A DNA stretch of 64,000 bases, taken from contig NC_081844.1 in NCBI RefSeq assembly GCF_963259705.1, forward strand, positions 47,043,501 through 47,107,500, given 5' to 3'. Both the position numbers and the translations under genes were made by a program. Source of the stretch: Myotis daubentonii (taxonomy: Eukaryota; Chordata; Mammalia; Chiroptera; Vespertilionidae). The notes under the pieces were generated by a model. The model ran no database searches, was not told where the DNA came from, and saw only the letters and a list, made by a program, of their open reading frames with translations. Shown in pieces: positions 45,721-58,240 of the stretch. How positions within the stretch are numbered: the stretch's first letter is position 1; each line of letters starts with the position of its first letter.

Positions 45721-47367
45721 CTCCCAAACATGAAATTATTGATAGACTATAGCTTAAAGCCCAGTTGGCTGCTTGTGATTGGTTGCCCTTAGGTTTTAAT
45801 TTCATAAACTTGTGGCATTTACAAGCTTAGATTTTGGGTTGTTTATGTAGGCCCTCTTGGCATCAGAGCCACATCAATCTAATGGCCTCCTTGTTTTAAT
45901 TAATTTAACAACTAATACCAAAGCCAAATCACTTGGAACATAATATCTGGAGGAAAGACCTATACATCAAATTTTAAGCTCTCAGTGATTCCATTAAGCA
46001 ATCAAATTTGATGTCCAACTTCACATAAAACCAATTGAATAAATGATTTTAAAGTTATATATAATTAGAATCAAGCATCTCATTATAGAATGAGTAAAAT
46101 AAGCCAATCAATTGATGTTTTAATTTGGATATCATTCTTTGATAATGAGTCCCTTTTCTACTAATATCTGCTTGTCCTGAAATTAACACAAGAACCTAAA
46201 TTACCAATAGTGTTTTAATGATAAAAATGGAGGCAAATTCTATAAAATGTTTTATTATTAATCTTATTCTGGATACTTTTTAAGAAATGTTATACTCTTA
46301 GTTTAAATTTTAGAGAGAGATTCAGAGACCAATCATTATTCTAAAATAAATGGAGGACCATAGACTCAACCTAAAATACAAGATTTGTTTATAAAATATT
46401 TAGGGCGAAGGCCTAAAAACACATGATTTGTCCAAAATAACACAATGAGCAAATTCAAATGATTCTTGAAAAATAATTTGAAGAAACAATAATTTTGTTT
46501 TGTTTAAGAATACTGGCATTTTAGGGGGGAAGGCAATGAAGAACAAACTTTATCTGTCATGGATCAGTGTCAAAGAAGTAAACAGGATTAGCTTTTCCAC
46601 GTCTCAGTCGTCGGAAACCTAATTGAGTTATGAATTCATTTGGTAGATCAACAATGGCATAAGTATATACAAAACACCTGAAGATCCAGGAATTAGAAAA
46701 AACTTTTATTTATACCTGTGTGTCAACTTAATTTAGATTTTCAAAAAGAAAAATTGAGGTACAAAAACATTAAGTAACTCATTTAAGGTAACCCAGTCAA
46801 TTCAATTAGTAGGAGAGGTAGAAATAAAGTCTAAGTTTACTAATTTAGTATTATAATACTGACATTGTGTCAGTATCCTAGAATCCCAGGAGGTTACACA
46901 ATGACCTCTTTTTCCATGAATGTATATCAATTTACACAAATTATAGGTCAAGACCCCAGCCAGAGTTTTAAATAGCTCTTTAAAAAAAACAACGTCTTTT
47001 ATAGCTTTGTTCTTTGAGATTTCCAAAAGTTAACAGTGAGATTTAGTCTTTGGACATTGGTGATGGAAATATTCATCCCTGATGGGGAGGAAGACTACCA
47101 CATCCAGTAGACTGAACAAAATTTTCATGTTTATGGCAAGATCAACAGACAGTGTTCCAAAGTCTGCCTTGTTGAGCCATCTGCTCTGTCTGTCATCAGA
47201 CCAGTTGCATAAACCAGCACCTGGCCTTCCCAAAAATTGCCTGTTTTGCATCCATGAGTCACATTGCTGATCTCAAGTGGTTGGGAACATTAATCTCCCC
47301 ATCAAAATTGGAGTTTTCTGACACAACAAGGGAGATGGATACTGATTAGGAATGGGTTTTGCAAGGA
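45721..47367. other. Mostly unassigned; MIR-like fragment at about 46745-46835
   Basis: The fragment (aaattgaggtacaaaaacattaagtaactcatttaaggtaacccag) matches the central MIR order. The rest is AT-rich with nothing recognised. Confidence 0.45.
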
Positions 47368-48471
47368 AAATGGACTGCTTATTTTCTTTTCTTACACGTC
47401 TTCCCCTGTCTGTCTCCCTGTCTTTGCCCCCCTTCCCCCCACTTTCTCCAGTTCCACATCTCTTCCATAGATCGCCCTTTATCTCTCCCTTTGCCTCTGT
47501 CTCCTCCAGGTTGGGAGTTCTTTCCTTTTTTTAATTGAATTTATTGTGGTGACATTGGTTAATAAAATTATTTAGGTTTCAGCTGTATAACTCTATAATG
47601 TATCATCTGTATGTTGTATTGTGTTCACCACCCCAAGTCAAGTCTCCTTCATCACCATTTCTCCCCCCTTTTCCCTCTTCTACCACTCCCCACCCCCTTT
47701 TCCTATGATAATCATCATACTGTTGTCTGTGACTCTGAGTTTGTTTGGTTTTTGCTTAATTCCTTCACCTTTTTCACTCAGCTCCCCAACACCGCTACCC
47801 TCCGACAACTGTCTGTCTGTTCTCTGTCTCTATGAGTTTCTTTCCAATTTGTTTGTTAGTTTATTTTGTTCATTAGATTCCACAAATTAGTAAAAGCAAA
47901 GTAAAATGGTACTTGTTTTTTTCTGACTGGCTTATTTTACTTAGCATAATATTCTCCAGCTCCATTCATGCTGTTGCGAAAGGTACGATTTTCTTTTTTT
48001 TTATAGTGTACTTCGTTGTATAAATGTACCACTGCTTTTTTATCCACTCATCTACTAATGGACACTTGGGCTGCTTCCAAAGCTTGGCTATTGTAAATAA
48101 CACTGCAGTGAACATAGGGTTGCATGTATTCTTTTGAATTAGTGTTTTGGGTTTCTTCATATATATTCCAAGAATTTCTGGGTCATAAGGCAGTTCCATT
48201 TTTAATATTTTGAGGTATCTCCATACAGCTTTTATACAGTGGCTGCACCAATCTGCATTCCCACCAACAGAGCACAAGGATTCCCTTTTCTCCACATCCT
48301 TGCCAACACTTGCTATTTGTTGATTTATAGATAGCCATTCTGAGGTGTGAGATGGTATCTTATTGTGGTTTTAATTTGCATTTCTATAATGATTAGTTAT
48401 GTTGAACATTTTTCCAAATGTCTACTGACCATCTGTATAGCCTGTTTGGGGGAATTGTCTAGGTTCTTTGC

Positions 48472-49349
48472 CAATTTGAAAGGAAATTAATTAGAAGAAA
48501 TTTTAATATTGCTATTCGCCCTTTATAATAGAAGTGTCAGAGGTGAAAGAAAATTAGTAAAATGTATATGAAAATAATATATAAATTGATTAATAAACAA
48601 TAACAACATGATATAACAACAGCAAAGACATGATATAAAAACAACAAAAACATGATATATAAACAACATTGATAAAAACAATGGCTAATAAATTGATTAA
48701 ACTTATTCTAATATCTCCCTGTATACCACATTAAGAGTAAAAACACTTTCAGAGTGCTTGACTAATTTCCCTTTTGATGAAGTATTTACAACTTTAACAT
48801 CACACGCTCTTCTAACTTGAGAGAAAGCAACATATAACTGACCATGTATGAAAACAGGTTCAGGTAAGAATATTCCTACTCTGTCTAGAGTTTGTCCTTG
48901 TGATTTAATAATAGTCATCGCAAATGCTGGCATCATGGGAAACTGTCTTTGAATTAGTTTAAATGGGAGGCCAGTGTCAGATGGGACAAATCAATTCCTG
49001 GAATCAGAACAACCTCTCCTTCTGCAGATCCTGTTAATACTTCAGATTCAATTATGTTAGCTCACAATTTTGATAATAAATCTAGTACCATTACAAAGAC
49101 CTTATTTACTATTGAGATTTCTCAGTAGCATGATGATTGCACCTACTTTCAATTTTAATTTATGATACAGCATTCCCAAAGGAGTAATACTATTAAGAAA
49201 TTCAATGGGAGCTTTATATGCATGGCGCATGCATGAGTAAATATTTATTTTTAAATTGCTAGTGCGTGTCATATGTCCCAGCTCGTCTATTGGTCGGTCA
49301 GACAGTCAGACAGATGTATGATCTGTCACTTAGCCTTTTATATATATAG
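48472..49349 (-). mobile_element. Internally deleted autonomous-type HeliBat, with helicase relic
   Basis: On the minus strand the 5' end near 49349 reads TCTATATATATAAAAGGCTAA, followed after the 5' region by a coding remnant (48703 to about 49101) and an AT-rich 3' region with repeated atcatg...tgttgttt phrases. The usual gtgcac hairpin 3' end is not found at about 48472, so the 3' end is lost or altered. The span between 5' end and helicase C-terminus is much shorter than an autonomous Helitron, implying a large internal deletion. Confidence 0.75.
48703..49101 (-). pseudogene. Helitron Rep/helicase, C-terminal relic
   Basis: The open part (48703-48936) encodes FAMTIIKSQGQTLDRVGIFL and, later, HGQLYVAFSQVR. 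These correspond to the last motifs of the Pif1-family helicase domain of Helitron RepHel proteins: the (T)xKSQGQT block and GQLYVAxSR, the latter with Gln where Arg is usual. The protein ends shortly after (…VVYREILE, stop). Upstream of the methionine at 48936 the same homology continues to about 49101, but at least one small indel near 48983 puts it out of frame. In a complete Helitron, Rep nicks and joins DNA and the helicase unwinds it. Here the Rep domain and most helicase motifs are gone, so the fragment cannot work. Confidence 0.85.
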
Positions 49350-49505
49350 ACTAGAGACCCAATGCACGAAATTCATGCAAGGGGTTCGGCCCTCACAGCT
49401 GTGGCCCTCACAGCCTGGCTTTGTCCAGAAGGTCATCTGGAAGGAGGTCTGGAAGGTCATTCGGCTGTGCAGTCTAATTAGCATAGTATGCTTTTATTAT
49501 TCTAG
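49350..49505 (-). mobile_element. Short HeliBat-type Helitron
   Basis: On the minus strand the 5' end TCTAGAATAATAAAAGCAT is at 49505. The 3' end has hairpin tgcatgaatttcgtgca then ttgggtctCTAG at about 49351-49379. It is directly adjacent to the 5' end of the larger Helitron at 48472-49349, another head-to-tail pair. It contains small duplications (gccctcacagc, aaggtcat). Confidence 0.82.
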
Positions 49506-50259
49506 ATGTTGAGTTTTATAAGTCCTTTATAAATTTTTGGAATTAACCCTTTATCATTGGCAAATATGTTCTCCCATTCAGGGGGTTTCTTTTCATTTTG
49601 TTGATGGTTTCCTTTGCTGTGCAAAAACTTTTTAGTTTGATATAGCCCCATCTGTTTTTTTCTTTTGTTTCCCTTGCCTGAGGAGATATATCAGAAAAAA
49701 ATAGTGCTATGAGAAATGTCTGAGATTCTACTGCCTTTTTTTCTTCTAGGATTTTTATGAGTTTAAGTCTAACATTAAGTATTTAATCCATTTTGAATTA
49801 TTGCATCCAAATATCCAATTTTTCCAACACTATTTATTGAATAAGACTATCTTGACCCCATTGTATGTTCTTGCCTCCCTTGTCAAATAGTAATTGACCA
49901 TAAAAGGCGTGAGTTTATTTCTAGGTTCTCTATTCTGTTCCATTGGTCTATATGTCTGTTTTTATGTGAGTACCATGCTGTTTTGATTATTATGGCCTTT
50001 TAGCATAGCTTGATATCAGGTAGTGTGCTTCCTCCAACTTCATTATTCTTTCTCAAGCCTGCTGTGGCCATTTGGGGTCTTTTGTGGTTTCATATAAAAT
50101 TTTCAAGTATTTGTTCTAGTTCTATGAAATATGTCATTGGTGTCTTGATAGGAATTGTGTTGAATCTATAGATTGCTTTGGGTAGTATGGACATTTTAAT
50201 GACATTAATTCTTCCTATCCATGAACACATTATATGCTTCCACTTATTTGTATCTTCTT

Positions 50260-50473
50260 TTGTTTTTATTGATTTTTTTGGAGAGATAGGAAGGGAGAGG
50301 GATAGAGAGATAGAAACATCAATGTGAGAGAGAGAAAACAATTGGCTGCCTCCTGCACGCCCCCTACTGGGGATCGAGCCCGCAACCATGGCATGTGCCC
50401 TGACCAGGAATCAAACCATGAAGTCTTGGTTCCTGTGTCAACGCTCAGTCACTGAGCCACACTGGCAAGACTA
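50260..50473 (-). mobile_element. Ves SINE
   Basis: A complementary-strand Ves (aggaagggagagggatagag ... gtcactgagccacactggc). An 11-bp duplication tgtatcttctt lies at 50249-50259 and 50474-50484. It is inserted in the L1. Confidence 0.92.
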
Positions 50474-50736
50474 TGTATCTTCTTCAATTTCTTTCTTCAG
50501 TGTCTTATAATTTTCCAAGTATGGATCTTTTACATTACTAGTTACATTTATTGCCAGGTTATTGTTGTTTTTTATGCTATTGTAAATGGGGTTGTTTTCT
50601 TAGTTTCCCTTTCTGATAGTGCTTTATTGCTGTATAAAATGCAACTGATTTCTGGATACTTATTTTATATGCTGCTACTTTATTAAATTCATATGTAAGG
50701 AATAGGTTCTGTAGAGTAAATGGACTGCTTATTTTC

Positions 50737-51485
50737 ATGAGAATACAAGCCTCAAACTGGAATTTCTGTAGTAATTTCATGGTTCCCACTTTGTTTAGTA
50801 CAAAGATATATTTTGAGACTATTGAAAAGTAAAACCCAATAATACTTATATGAAAGATGGGCAAATGTATAGCTGAAACTCCTGATCATAGACAATTTAG
50901 CCGGTATGTGGCAACAAAAAGATTGACATTCCTTCACGTGCAAGCAAGAATATCTCTATAATTATTAAATGGGCAACTCATTGATGGGCAACTTTAAAAA
51001 TAACAAATAAATAAAACCTAGAGAGAAAAACAATGTGTCAAGAACAACAGATGGTCAACTAATACAGCACATATGAAACATTTGGGTAAAAACCAATTTG
51101 CTGAGTGTTGTAGAAAAGGCCCAAACAAAATACACTAGAGATCCTTATAAACAAAACAAGATGTAATTTTTTCTTTTTAGAGAGAGAACCATTTCATTGA
51201 ACTAGAAAGATACCGACCTATAGTGATTTAAAATATTTATTTGACTCCTTTAGGAAATAACTTTTACAAAAATCGATCTCCACCTCCCCTCCCACACTCA
51301 CTCTTTTAATCAATGATGTAAACCCAAAGCGTTTTAATGGGTGCAGTACTCAGTGTGACCCTCTGTAATTAGTTTCACATGGGACTCTTGTGCAATTACT
51401 AAAGAAAATGAAAAGATCTTAAAGGTTCAGAATGATTTATCATGTTTTATCTTTGTCCTCCCAACGTGTATACATACACCACACA

Positions 51486-51531
<46 letters not shown>

Positions 51532-51947
51532 AATACATAAACTTTAAAATCACCCTGGGAATAATAACCAGGGTCATGAAAGTTTACATCCTTGGTGGGG
51601 CCAGGAGTCATGGCCGGTTACACAGGAATCACACAGGGAAACTTCAGCTGTTCCTTTATTCTTATGCAGCAGGGGTGTTAAGGCAAAAATCACTTCTTCA
51701 GATCAAATTGGTGTTATACCTTTGAAGTGAACATAGTACAAGGGCAGTCAATCTAACACTGGACGTGTTTATAGGAAATGTGCCTCAGAATGTGAGGCAG
51801 AATTAAGAGCCAGCTGAGTTGTTAGAGGCAGCTACTGGCAACCGTCTGAGGAATGCTGCTGAGATATTTGCTTTCGGACAGTGGTTGAGTCCATCATTTC
51901 TCAAACGTAACTTAATAGCAAAGGTTATCTTCCAGGTCATGACCCTG
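50737..51947. other. Unassigned sequence with a (CA)n microsatellite at 51481-51529
   Basis: AT-rich DNA with no recognised gene. The (AC)n run is about 24 units with one AT interruption, and the frame across it is an artefact. Confidence 0.5.
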
Positions 51948-52165
51948 TGCTGTAAATTTAGATAGACCTAGATTCAAACTCAGATCACTCCAAGGCCATG
52001 TAAGCCCTGTGACTTTGAGCAAGTTGCTTAATACTCTACGCCTTCATTTCCTTATCTGGAAAATAGAGATAATAATACTTTCCCCAGAATTACCATTTAA
52101 CATAAGACCTTGGCTCTGGTGTTTGGCACATAGTAAGTGTTCAACAAATCTTAGCTAAAAGAATA
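51948..52165 (+). repeat. MIR SINE
   Basis: Close to full-length MIR: tagattcaaactcagatcac, ctgtgactttgagcaagttgcttaa, ttcatttccttatctggaaaatagagataataat, and ttggcacatagtaagtgttcaacaaat. Confidence 0.88.
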
Positions 52166-52685
52166 AACATGAATAATAACCTGATATTTAAAAGCATTTA
52201 TTTGCTTCTCCCCAGGTTTCCTTTGGTTTTCAAGTGAGCTGACCGACCCAGGCATTTGTAAGAGGGCTGGGAGGGACCCACTGAACCGTAAGCTCCCTGG
52301 CCAACTTCAATATGGTTCTCAAACTGTTTGAATGCAATCTGAGTTCAGGCAATTAATTATGCAAACATCACTCTATATTTCTGCAATGTCTTCTGTGTGT
52401 CTAGCAATTTAGTGGGTTTTGGGGTGTGATAAAAAAAACTTTCCTGAGAGATTGTTGGCTGAGTTCATGGGACAGGCCAAAACAAGTGTTATAATCCTAC
52501 CTAAAAAGGGAGATAAAGTAAAAAATAGGCATAAATCTCAAGGAGAAGAGGCTACGAAGCAAGATATGGTTCAGTTAGGAAAACTATGAAAAATTAACTT
52601 TGTAGCATGATTTAGTGACTGGTTGAATAGCAACATTGAACTGAAATCAATTCTAGAAAGAAGGCAGCTTCATGGGTTGGGTAGC

Positions 52686-53178
52686 TGTGATGGTTAATTT
52701 TGTGTATAAACTTGACTGCACCAAGGGATGCCTGGTAGCTGGTCAAACATTATTTCTGGTGTGTCTGTGAAGGTGTTTCCAGAAAAGACTAACATTTGAA
52801 TTGGCAAATTGAGTAAAGCAGTGTGAGTGGGCATTGTCCAATTTTTTGAGGGCATGAAGAGAACAAAAAGGTAGAGGAATCTTGAAATTACTCTCTGCCT
52901 GACTGACTGATTTGGAACATCGGCATGCCTAGTTCTCAGACCTCTAACAGATTGTAATCCACACCATCAGCCTCCCAGCTCTCAGGTCTTTGAACTACAC
53001 CAGCATTCCAGGGTCTCCACCTTGCAGATGGCAAGTCATGTGACTTCTCAGCTTCCAAAATCACTTGAGCCAATACCTCCCTCTCTCTCGCTCTCGCTAT
53101 CGCTCTCTCGCTATCGCTCTCTCGCTCTCTTTCTCAATCTCCTAGTTTTTCTGTTTCTCTTAAGAACCCTGACTAACA
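52686..53178 (+). mobile_element. Old ERVL-type solo LTR
   Basis: Starts tgtgatggttaattttgtgtataaacttgactg and contains gtcaaacattatttctggtgtgtctgtgaaggtg, aacatttgaattggcaaattgagtaaagcag, and gagccaatacctccctctct. It ends ttctgtttctcttaagaaccctgactaaca. Starts TG and ends CA, as LTRs do. A (CTCTCG/CTATCG) simple repeat occupies 53078-53134. The exact family name is uncertain and no internal genes are attached. Confidence 0.75.
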
Positions 53179-54606
53179 CTCAAAGTGTAGCATATTTTAC
53201 CTTATACCCTATGTTAAAAGATACAGGTTAGTATCTCTCCAAGTTCTACAGAAGAAGAAATAGGTTTAGATAACTTCCAAAGCAGGAAAACCATTTAATT
53301 ACCTGCACCAGCATGAGAAAATGGGATATTAACTCTAAAATTCTCTTATAGTTTATCTACCTCCCAGACTAATGAGTCCACCATGAAAGTGGCCACTCAC
53401 ACTTTTTCTGTATGATCCGTCTGGATAGGAGTCAATTGTGTGACTCCAAGAGATTTTGTTTGAGTTAGATCTATAACACTAGAAGCATAACAACTGCAAT
53501 AGAAAAATAGAAATGAGAACTAGAAAGCCTTTCCAATGAGAAGGACCCAAGCCCAGTAAAGGAAAGCACCTCCAGATCATGAAGAATCTAGCCTGGGGTC
53601 TCCCCAAAGCTCAACAAGCAACTTGCTACAAGTCCACTGACCTCCCTGAGACTGAGACAGTGAACAAAGGATCCTTTTTGCAACTTCATAACCATGGCAT
53701 CCACGCTTCCATCAGTCCAACTTCATCTTGTAAATATTTCCTATGAAGTCCAAAATGTAAATATAATATAAACTACATTTATAGCCTTGCATCATTTCTT
53801 CATATTCTGCTGTTTTCAGTAACAAGGCAGGCTACGTGTTATTCACTTTTATAGATGTTGCCTATAAAACACATCTTTGAAACATAATGGCTAAACTTTG
53901 ACATTTATTACCTAGAAAGCATTTGTATTTTCCTCTTGGTTTCCATAGCACATCACTGTGTGTTCAAAGTACCTAAAAAGATGTGAAGAAGGACATCTGA
54001 AAACATTCACAATTTTATCAAGTAGATAATAAGAAAATATCCAAAGGACTTATTCAAAAAGAATACCAAAATTATCAATTATCAAAGTAGGGAATATTAG
54101 CATGCACATATATCTTGATACCCATCATCTAGATCTAGGACATAGGAGGGCATATCCTTTAGATAAGGATAGAAGGACAAAGAATATGTGAGATCTCTAG
54201 AGTACTTCAGTGACATATCAATGAACATGAGATCTAGTACAGCAAAGATAATGAATGTTTTTATACCACATTCCCAGCCCCTCACTGTAGTAAAGTTTCC
54301 TATGCCCTTCAATTCAGTGGTATAGGAAAAAAGGGGTTATCCTTACCTTGCTCCAACTCATTATTTATAAACCATGAATTTATCACCTTCCTTCCAGTTG
54401 TCTTCATTTGAATTTCATATTTATTATTTTCTCCAAGTCATCAACTGAACTCTGAGAGCTATTTTGATCCTCAGGATAACCTAACATCTAATTGAAATTT
54501 CTCTTGCTCTCTTCAACATAAGAGTCATCTCTCCTCTTATGCATTTATTTATTCAGTTATCTATTCCGTTTACCATCTATTGACTTCCTACTATCATGAC
54601 AAGTAT
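53179..54606. other. Unassigned AT-rich sequence
   Basis: No recognised gene or repeat. Confidence 0.4.
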
Positions 54607-55060
54607 ATTTGCTTGCTAGAGTACCATGATAATGTACCACAGACTGCGTAGTTTAAAAAACAGAAATTTATTATCTCTTGGTTGTGAAGGCTAGAAGTCC
54701 AAAATCCAGGTGTCAGCAGCGTTGACTCCTTATGAGGGCTCTGGAAGAAGGATCTGTTCTAGGCACCTGTCTTTTGCTTGTGGATGACCATCTTTTCCCT
54801 AGTTTTTTAGGGAGGGAAAGAGAGAGAAACATCAATGATGAGAGAGAATCATCATTCTGCTGCCTCCTGCACACCCCCACACTGGGGATCCAGCCTGCAA
54901 TCTGAGCATGTGCCCTGACCTGAAATCCAACCGTGACTTGGTTCATAGGTCGTCAACCACTGAGACACACCAGCCAGGCATCTGTTGATTCTTAATTGCC
55001 TTCAGCTCAAACAGCCCTTATGCCAAAAGTAGCATATTTTGAGGTGGCATATCCTGATCC
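54607..55060 (-). mobile_element. MaLR-type LTR fragment split by a Ves SINE
   Basis: gtaccacagactgcgtagtttaaaaaacagaaatttattatctc ... gtgaaggctagaagtccaaaatccaggtgtcagcag is the complement of the 3' half of MST/MLT1-like LTRs. The Ves at 54798-54980 follows, after which related sequence may continue briefly. Confidence 0.65.
54798..54980 (-). mobile_element. Ves SINE, somewhat deleted
   Basis: A complementary-strand Ves (gggaaagagagagaaacatcaatgatgagagagaatcat, ctgcctcctgcacaccccca, caaccactgagacacaccagccagg). The tRNA head has small deletions and no clean duplication is seen. Confidence 0.88.
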
Positions 55061-55759
55061 TCTTCCGTTTCCACTTATTTCATTTTGTAAAAAGAGACTC
55101 TATATAAATATGGTTTTCCCATATTTCTCACTCTGAATGAAGTACTTTTCAGTGTGTACCAGGATATAACTTTCCTAACCTATGTAAAGTGTCATTAAGT
55201 GATGTGGTCATCATACCATCACATATTTGACATTCTAAATTAAATTCATGGCTGAGGCATTTTCTAATTTTAGAATTTAAATAGTGGGTATTTAGAATAT
55301 GCATAAGATAATAATTCAAAGATGTAAAGTTTTACTATAGTACATATCCTAATTATCTGGTGTATTTCTGAGGTTTTTATCTCTATTCAATTTTCTTTTT
55401 GCCTTTGTAGATAAAACCCTTTACTATACTTCTAATTGAAAGCTTATTTTCATGAATTTTAAAAAAGGACTTAATTATTACAAAAGAGTACTGAAAAACT
55501 TGGAAGCCCCAGAGAATAGCAAATGATACACAATCATTACCCTGATAAGTAGAAAATAAAATAAACTTGAAAGTGAGAAATGCTTTTGCAGGCAATGAAA
55601 GAAAAAATTCAATTCATGAGTGAAATTCAAGAAAATGGGTGTTTAATAACTGAGTGAGACATGTATTTTCAGTCAAGAGCTGTCTCTTGGGACGTGATTA
55701 ACCTAATTTGATGATCAATACTAAGAAGATCAAAATTGGAAAAGAGCTCCCAAAGGAAT
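55061..55759. other. Unassigned AT-rich sequence
   Basis: No recognised gene or repeat. Confidence 0.4.
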
Positions 55760-56830
55760 AAACACAATATTCATTTATTTGTTCAACATTTAAAAAATAA
55801 GTATTAAGCCTCTGCTATGCTCCAGATATTGTGCTAAGTACCAAAAACATAATATTGTGTAAGATAGACACAATTTAAATTATTCAACAGAACAGGCTAA
55901 CAAAGGGAAGTTATACTACAAAGTGAGATACTGTTATAGGTAGGAGAAGCTTGAGGTCATGTGGAAATACTGTTAGCAAGAGCATCTAACCTCATGTACA
56001 GCATTCTTTCCTACCTTCATAAAGGAAAACTGCCTAAAAGATAAGTGGGGTCTAGTCAGAGCAAATGGAGAGGGAAATGTGTTCCAGGACGAAGTAAAGA
56101 GGGTCGAAGAGACTAGTTGGGAAACCGTTAGAATAATTCAGAATGATGGCCTCAGCTAAAATGGTGGCAGTAGGAATTAAGAAATAGAATGAATAATGAA
56201 CAACATAAACTGATGAACAAAAATAGAACCAGAGTCATAGAAGCATCACACAGACCGTCAAACCTCAGAGGGAAGGCAGGGGAGGGGAGGGGCTCGGGGT
56301 GGGGTGGAAGTGGGTAAGAGATCAACCAAAGGACTTGTGTGCATGCATATAAGCATAACCCATGGACACAGACATTAGGGAGGTGAGGGCATATGCTGGG
56401 GGGTGGGAACAGCCAGGGAGAGGTCAATTGAGGGGGGGGGAAGGAGATATATGTAATAATTTAAACAATGAAGAAGTTAAAAGAAAAGAAATAGAATGAA
56501 TTTGAGAAATATTTATGAGATCAGTTTGACGGCAATTAATGATTGCTGAGATGTGAGAACATGAAGAAATGAAAGGAGTCAAGAGTGACTCCTAAATCCC
56601 TGGCTTGAGCAAATTGATGATGTTTTTTCACTCAGTGAGGCTGGGACCACATGAGGATGAACAGATTCAGGAGGAAAGATGGTGATGTGGTTCTGTCCAT
56701 GCTAACGTTGAGATGACCATGAGTCTGCCATAGAACATATCTACTAGGCAAGAGAGGATCTCAAAAGAGATATCTCAGCAGTAGATACTGGTTTAGGACT
56801 TACCCACAAATGAATGGTAATTGAAACCAA
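55760..56830 (+). repeat. Ancient mammalian repeat interrupted by an L1 3' end
   Basis: Segments 55770-56194 (ttatttgttcaacatttaaa..., gtgttccaggacgaagtaaa, aatgatggcctcagctaaaatggtggcagtag) and 56502-56830 (aaaggagtcaagagtgactcctaaatccctggcttgagca, gttgagatgaccatgagtct) fit the same very old family as 6560-8460. The young L1 fragment at 56195-56485 splits it. Confidence 0.5.
56195..56485 (+). mobile_element. 5'-truncated L1/HAL1 3' end, 291 bp
   Basis: It is flanked by a perfect 16-bp duplication aagaaatagaatgaat (56179-56194, 56486-56501). It consists only of a G-rich 3' UTR (ggggaggggaggggctcggg, agggggggggaaggag) and the end atgtaataatttaaacaatgaagaag, closely resembling the end of the HAL1-like element at 58935-60821 (atgtaataatctgaacaataaag). 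Confidence 0.85.
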
Positions 56831-57973
56831 AATATGACGACATTTCCCCAAAACTCTAAAAATAAGTGAATAAAGTCTTGAAGAGCACCTGGAGAGTGAG
56901 GGCAATTTAACCTATTCAGAACATTTTCATTTTAAAGAGGTGCAGGCTGGGATAGGGATTGGGTAGAAAATGAGTTCTGTTTCATACATATAAAGTTGGA
57001 GGAGACTGAACAATCCAAAAAAGAAAGTAGCTTAGAATTAGGTTCTAACAAGCAACTTCCTGCTTCAGCACATGTCAAGGAGTAACAAAGGTTAAAATGG
57101 AGAAGTAACCATAAGTATATATCTTTGCTCTTTACCAGCCACCTTTAAATTGTTATAAAAAATAAAATAGGTGTAAACTCACTATAAACCTTTTAGCAGG
57201 AAGATACAAGGCTCCAGGAAAAAACTATCTGTGCACAATATTTGTAGACTTGATAATATTCTTGAGAAGTGACTAGGAATTTGGGAATGCAATAAAAGAA
57301 GTCAATGTAATAAATTAGAAACTTTAGTAATATCTTTAGGAAAAACAACAAAAAGATGCCAAAGGAAGGAAATATAATCATAGCATGCTGTTAGCCAGAG
57401 CACAAGCAGTTACATATCTATAACAAAGTAAACAGTATTTGCTAATTTTCAGATTTCTAATCAATCACTAAATAAAACCTGGAATAATAAATTATGATTA
57501 CTAAATAGAATTTATATCTTGTGAACCTTAAAAATTTAAAGTGAAAGTGAAATACCAGAAATTTGGTGAAAGGAAGAAAGAAAGGGTGAAGCAAAGTTAC
57601 ATTACAATGTGGGAGATCAAAATTTATTGCTTATAGTATGGACAAGAATTAAAAATAAGTATATTATTTAAGTGTACCATGAGGAACAAATGTAGAATAA
57701 TAACTATATTGGCACAAGCTAAAAAAAATGAGTAAATTATATAAGTAACTAAATTTTGCCTATTATAGCAGAAAGTCAATAAATAATGTCTAAAATTAAT
57801 AAGTCAGGTAATAATGATGTGTATACTATATGCAATAAGCTGAAATTGCAAGCAGAAACAGTTTCAAAGCAGCTTCCTCTGGGGTAGAGGAAATAGAGAG
57901 CACAAAGAGGTGTGATAAGAGCCTTTCATTATAAATCCTTAACTGCTCTGATTATCAACTCAACCACATACAT
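56831..57973. other. Unassigned AT-rich sequence
   Basis: No recognised gene or repeat. Confidence 0.4.
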
Positions 57974-58240
57974 AAGCGATTTTCAGCCTTTTTCGTCTCA
58001 TTGCACACAGAAACTATGAAAATTCTGCGGCACACCAAAATTATACTATATTTTTTGCCGATATGACAAAAAAAGCTATGATTTTGATTCATTCCCACTG
58101 GATGACTACTGTTGTGTTGGCTGTTGTCTTTTTTTTTTTTATTTGACAGTCTAAGGGAAAAGAGGTCAGTGTGCCTGACTAAATAGTCAGGTGTTGCATG
58201 TTTTTAGAAATTCTTGCAGCACTCCGGTTGAAAATTACTG
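57974..58240. mobile_element. Short hAT element, CAGCGATTTTCAACC family
   Basis: Left end agcgattttcagcctttttcgtctcattgcacaca, right end gcagcactccggttgaaaattactg. Interior (attctgcggcacaccaaaat, ttttttgccgatatgacaaa, gtctaagggaaaagaggtca, gactaaatagtcaggtgttg) matches a mammalian hAT I remember. Flanking octamers acatacat and gggtacat share their last five bases, a decayed duplication. Confidence 0.75.

Larger units (their letters stand above)
47387..50717 (-). mobile_element. 5'-truncated L1 with 19-bp duplication, interrupted by Helitrons and a Ves
   Basis: L1 sequence on the minus strand: 3' UTR with a G-rich tract (complement of 47403-47443), then ORF2-related sequence (48040-48470, 49506-50259, 50485-50700). 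It is flanked by a perfect 19-bp duplication aaatggactgcttattttc at 47368-47386 and 50718-50736, which fixes its limits. Helitrons (48472-49505) and a Ves (50260-50473) are nested inside. Net L1 is about 2 kb. ORF2 is incomplete and full of stops. Confidence 0.85.
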
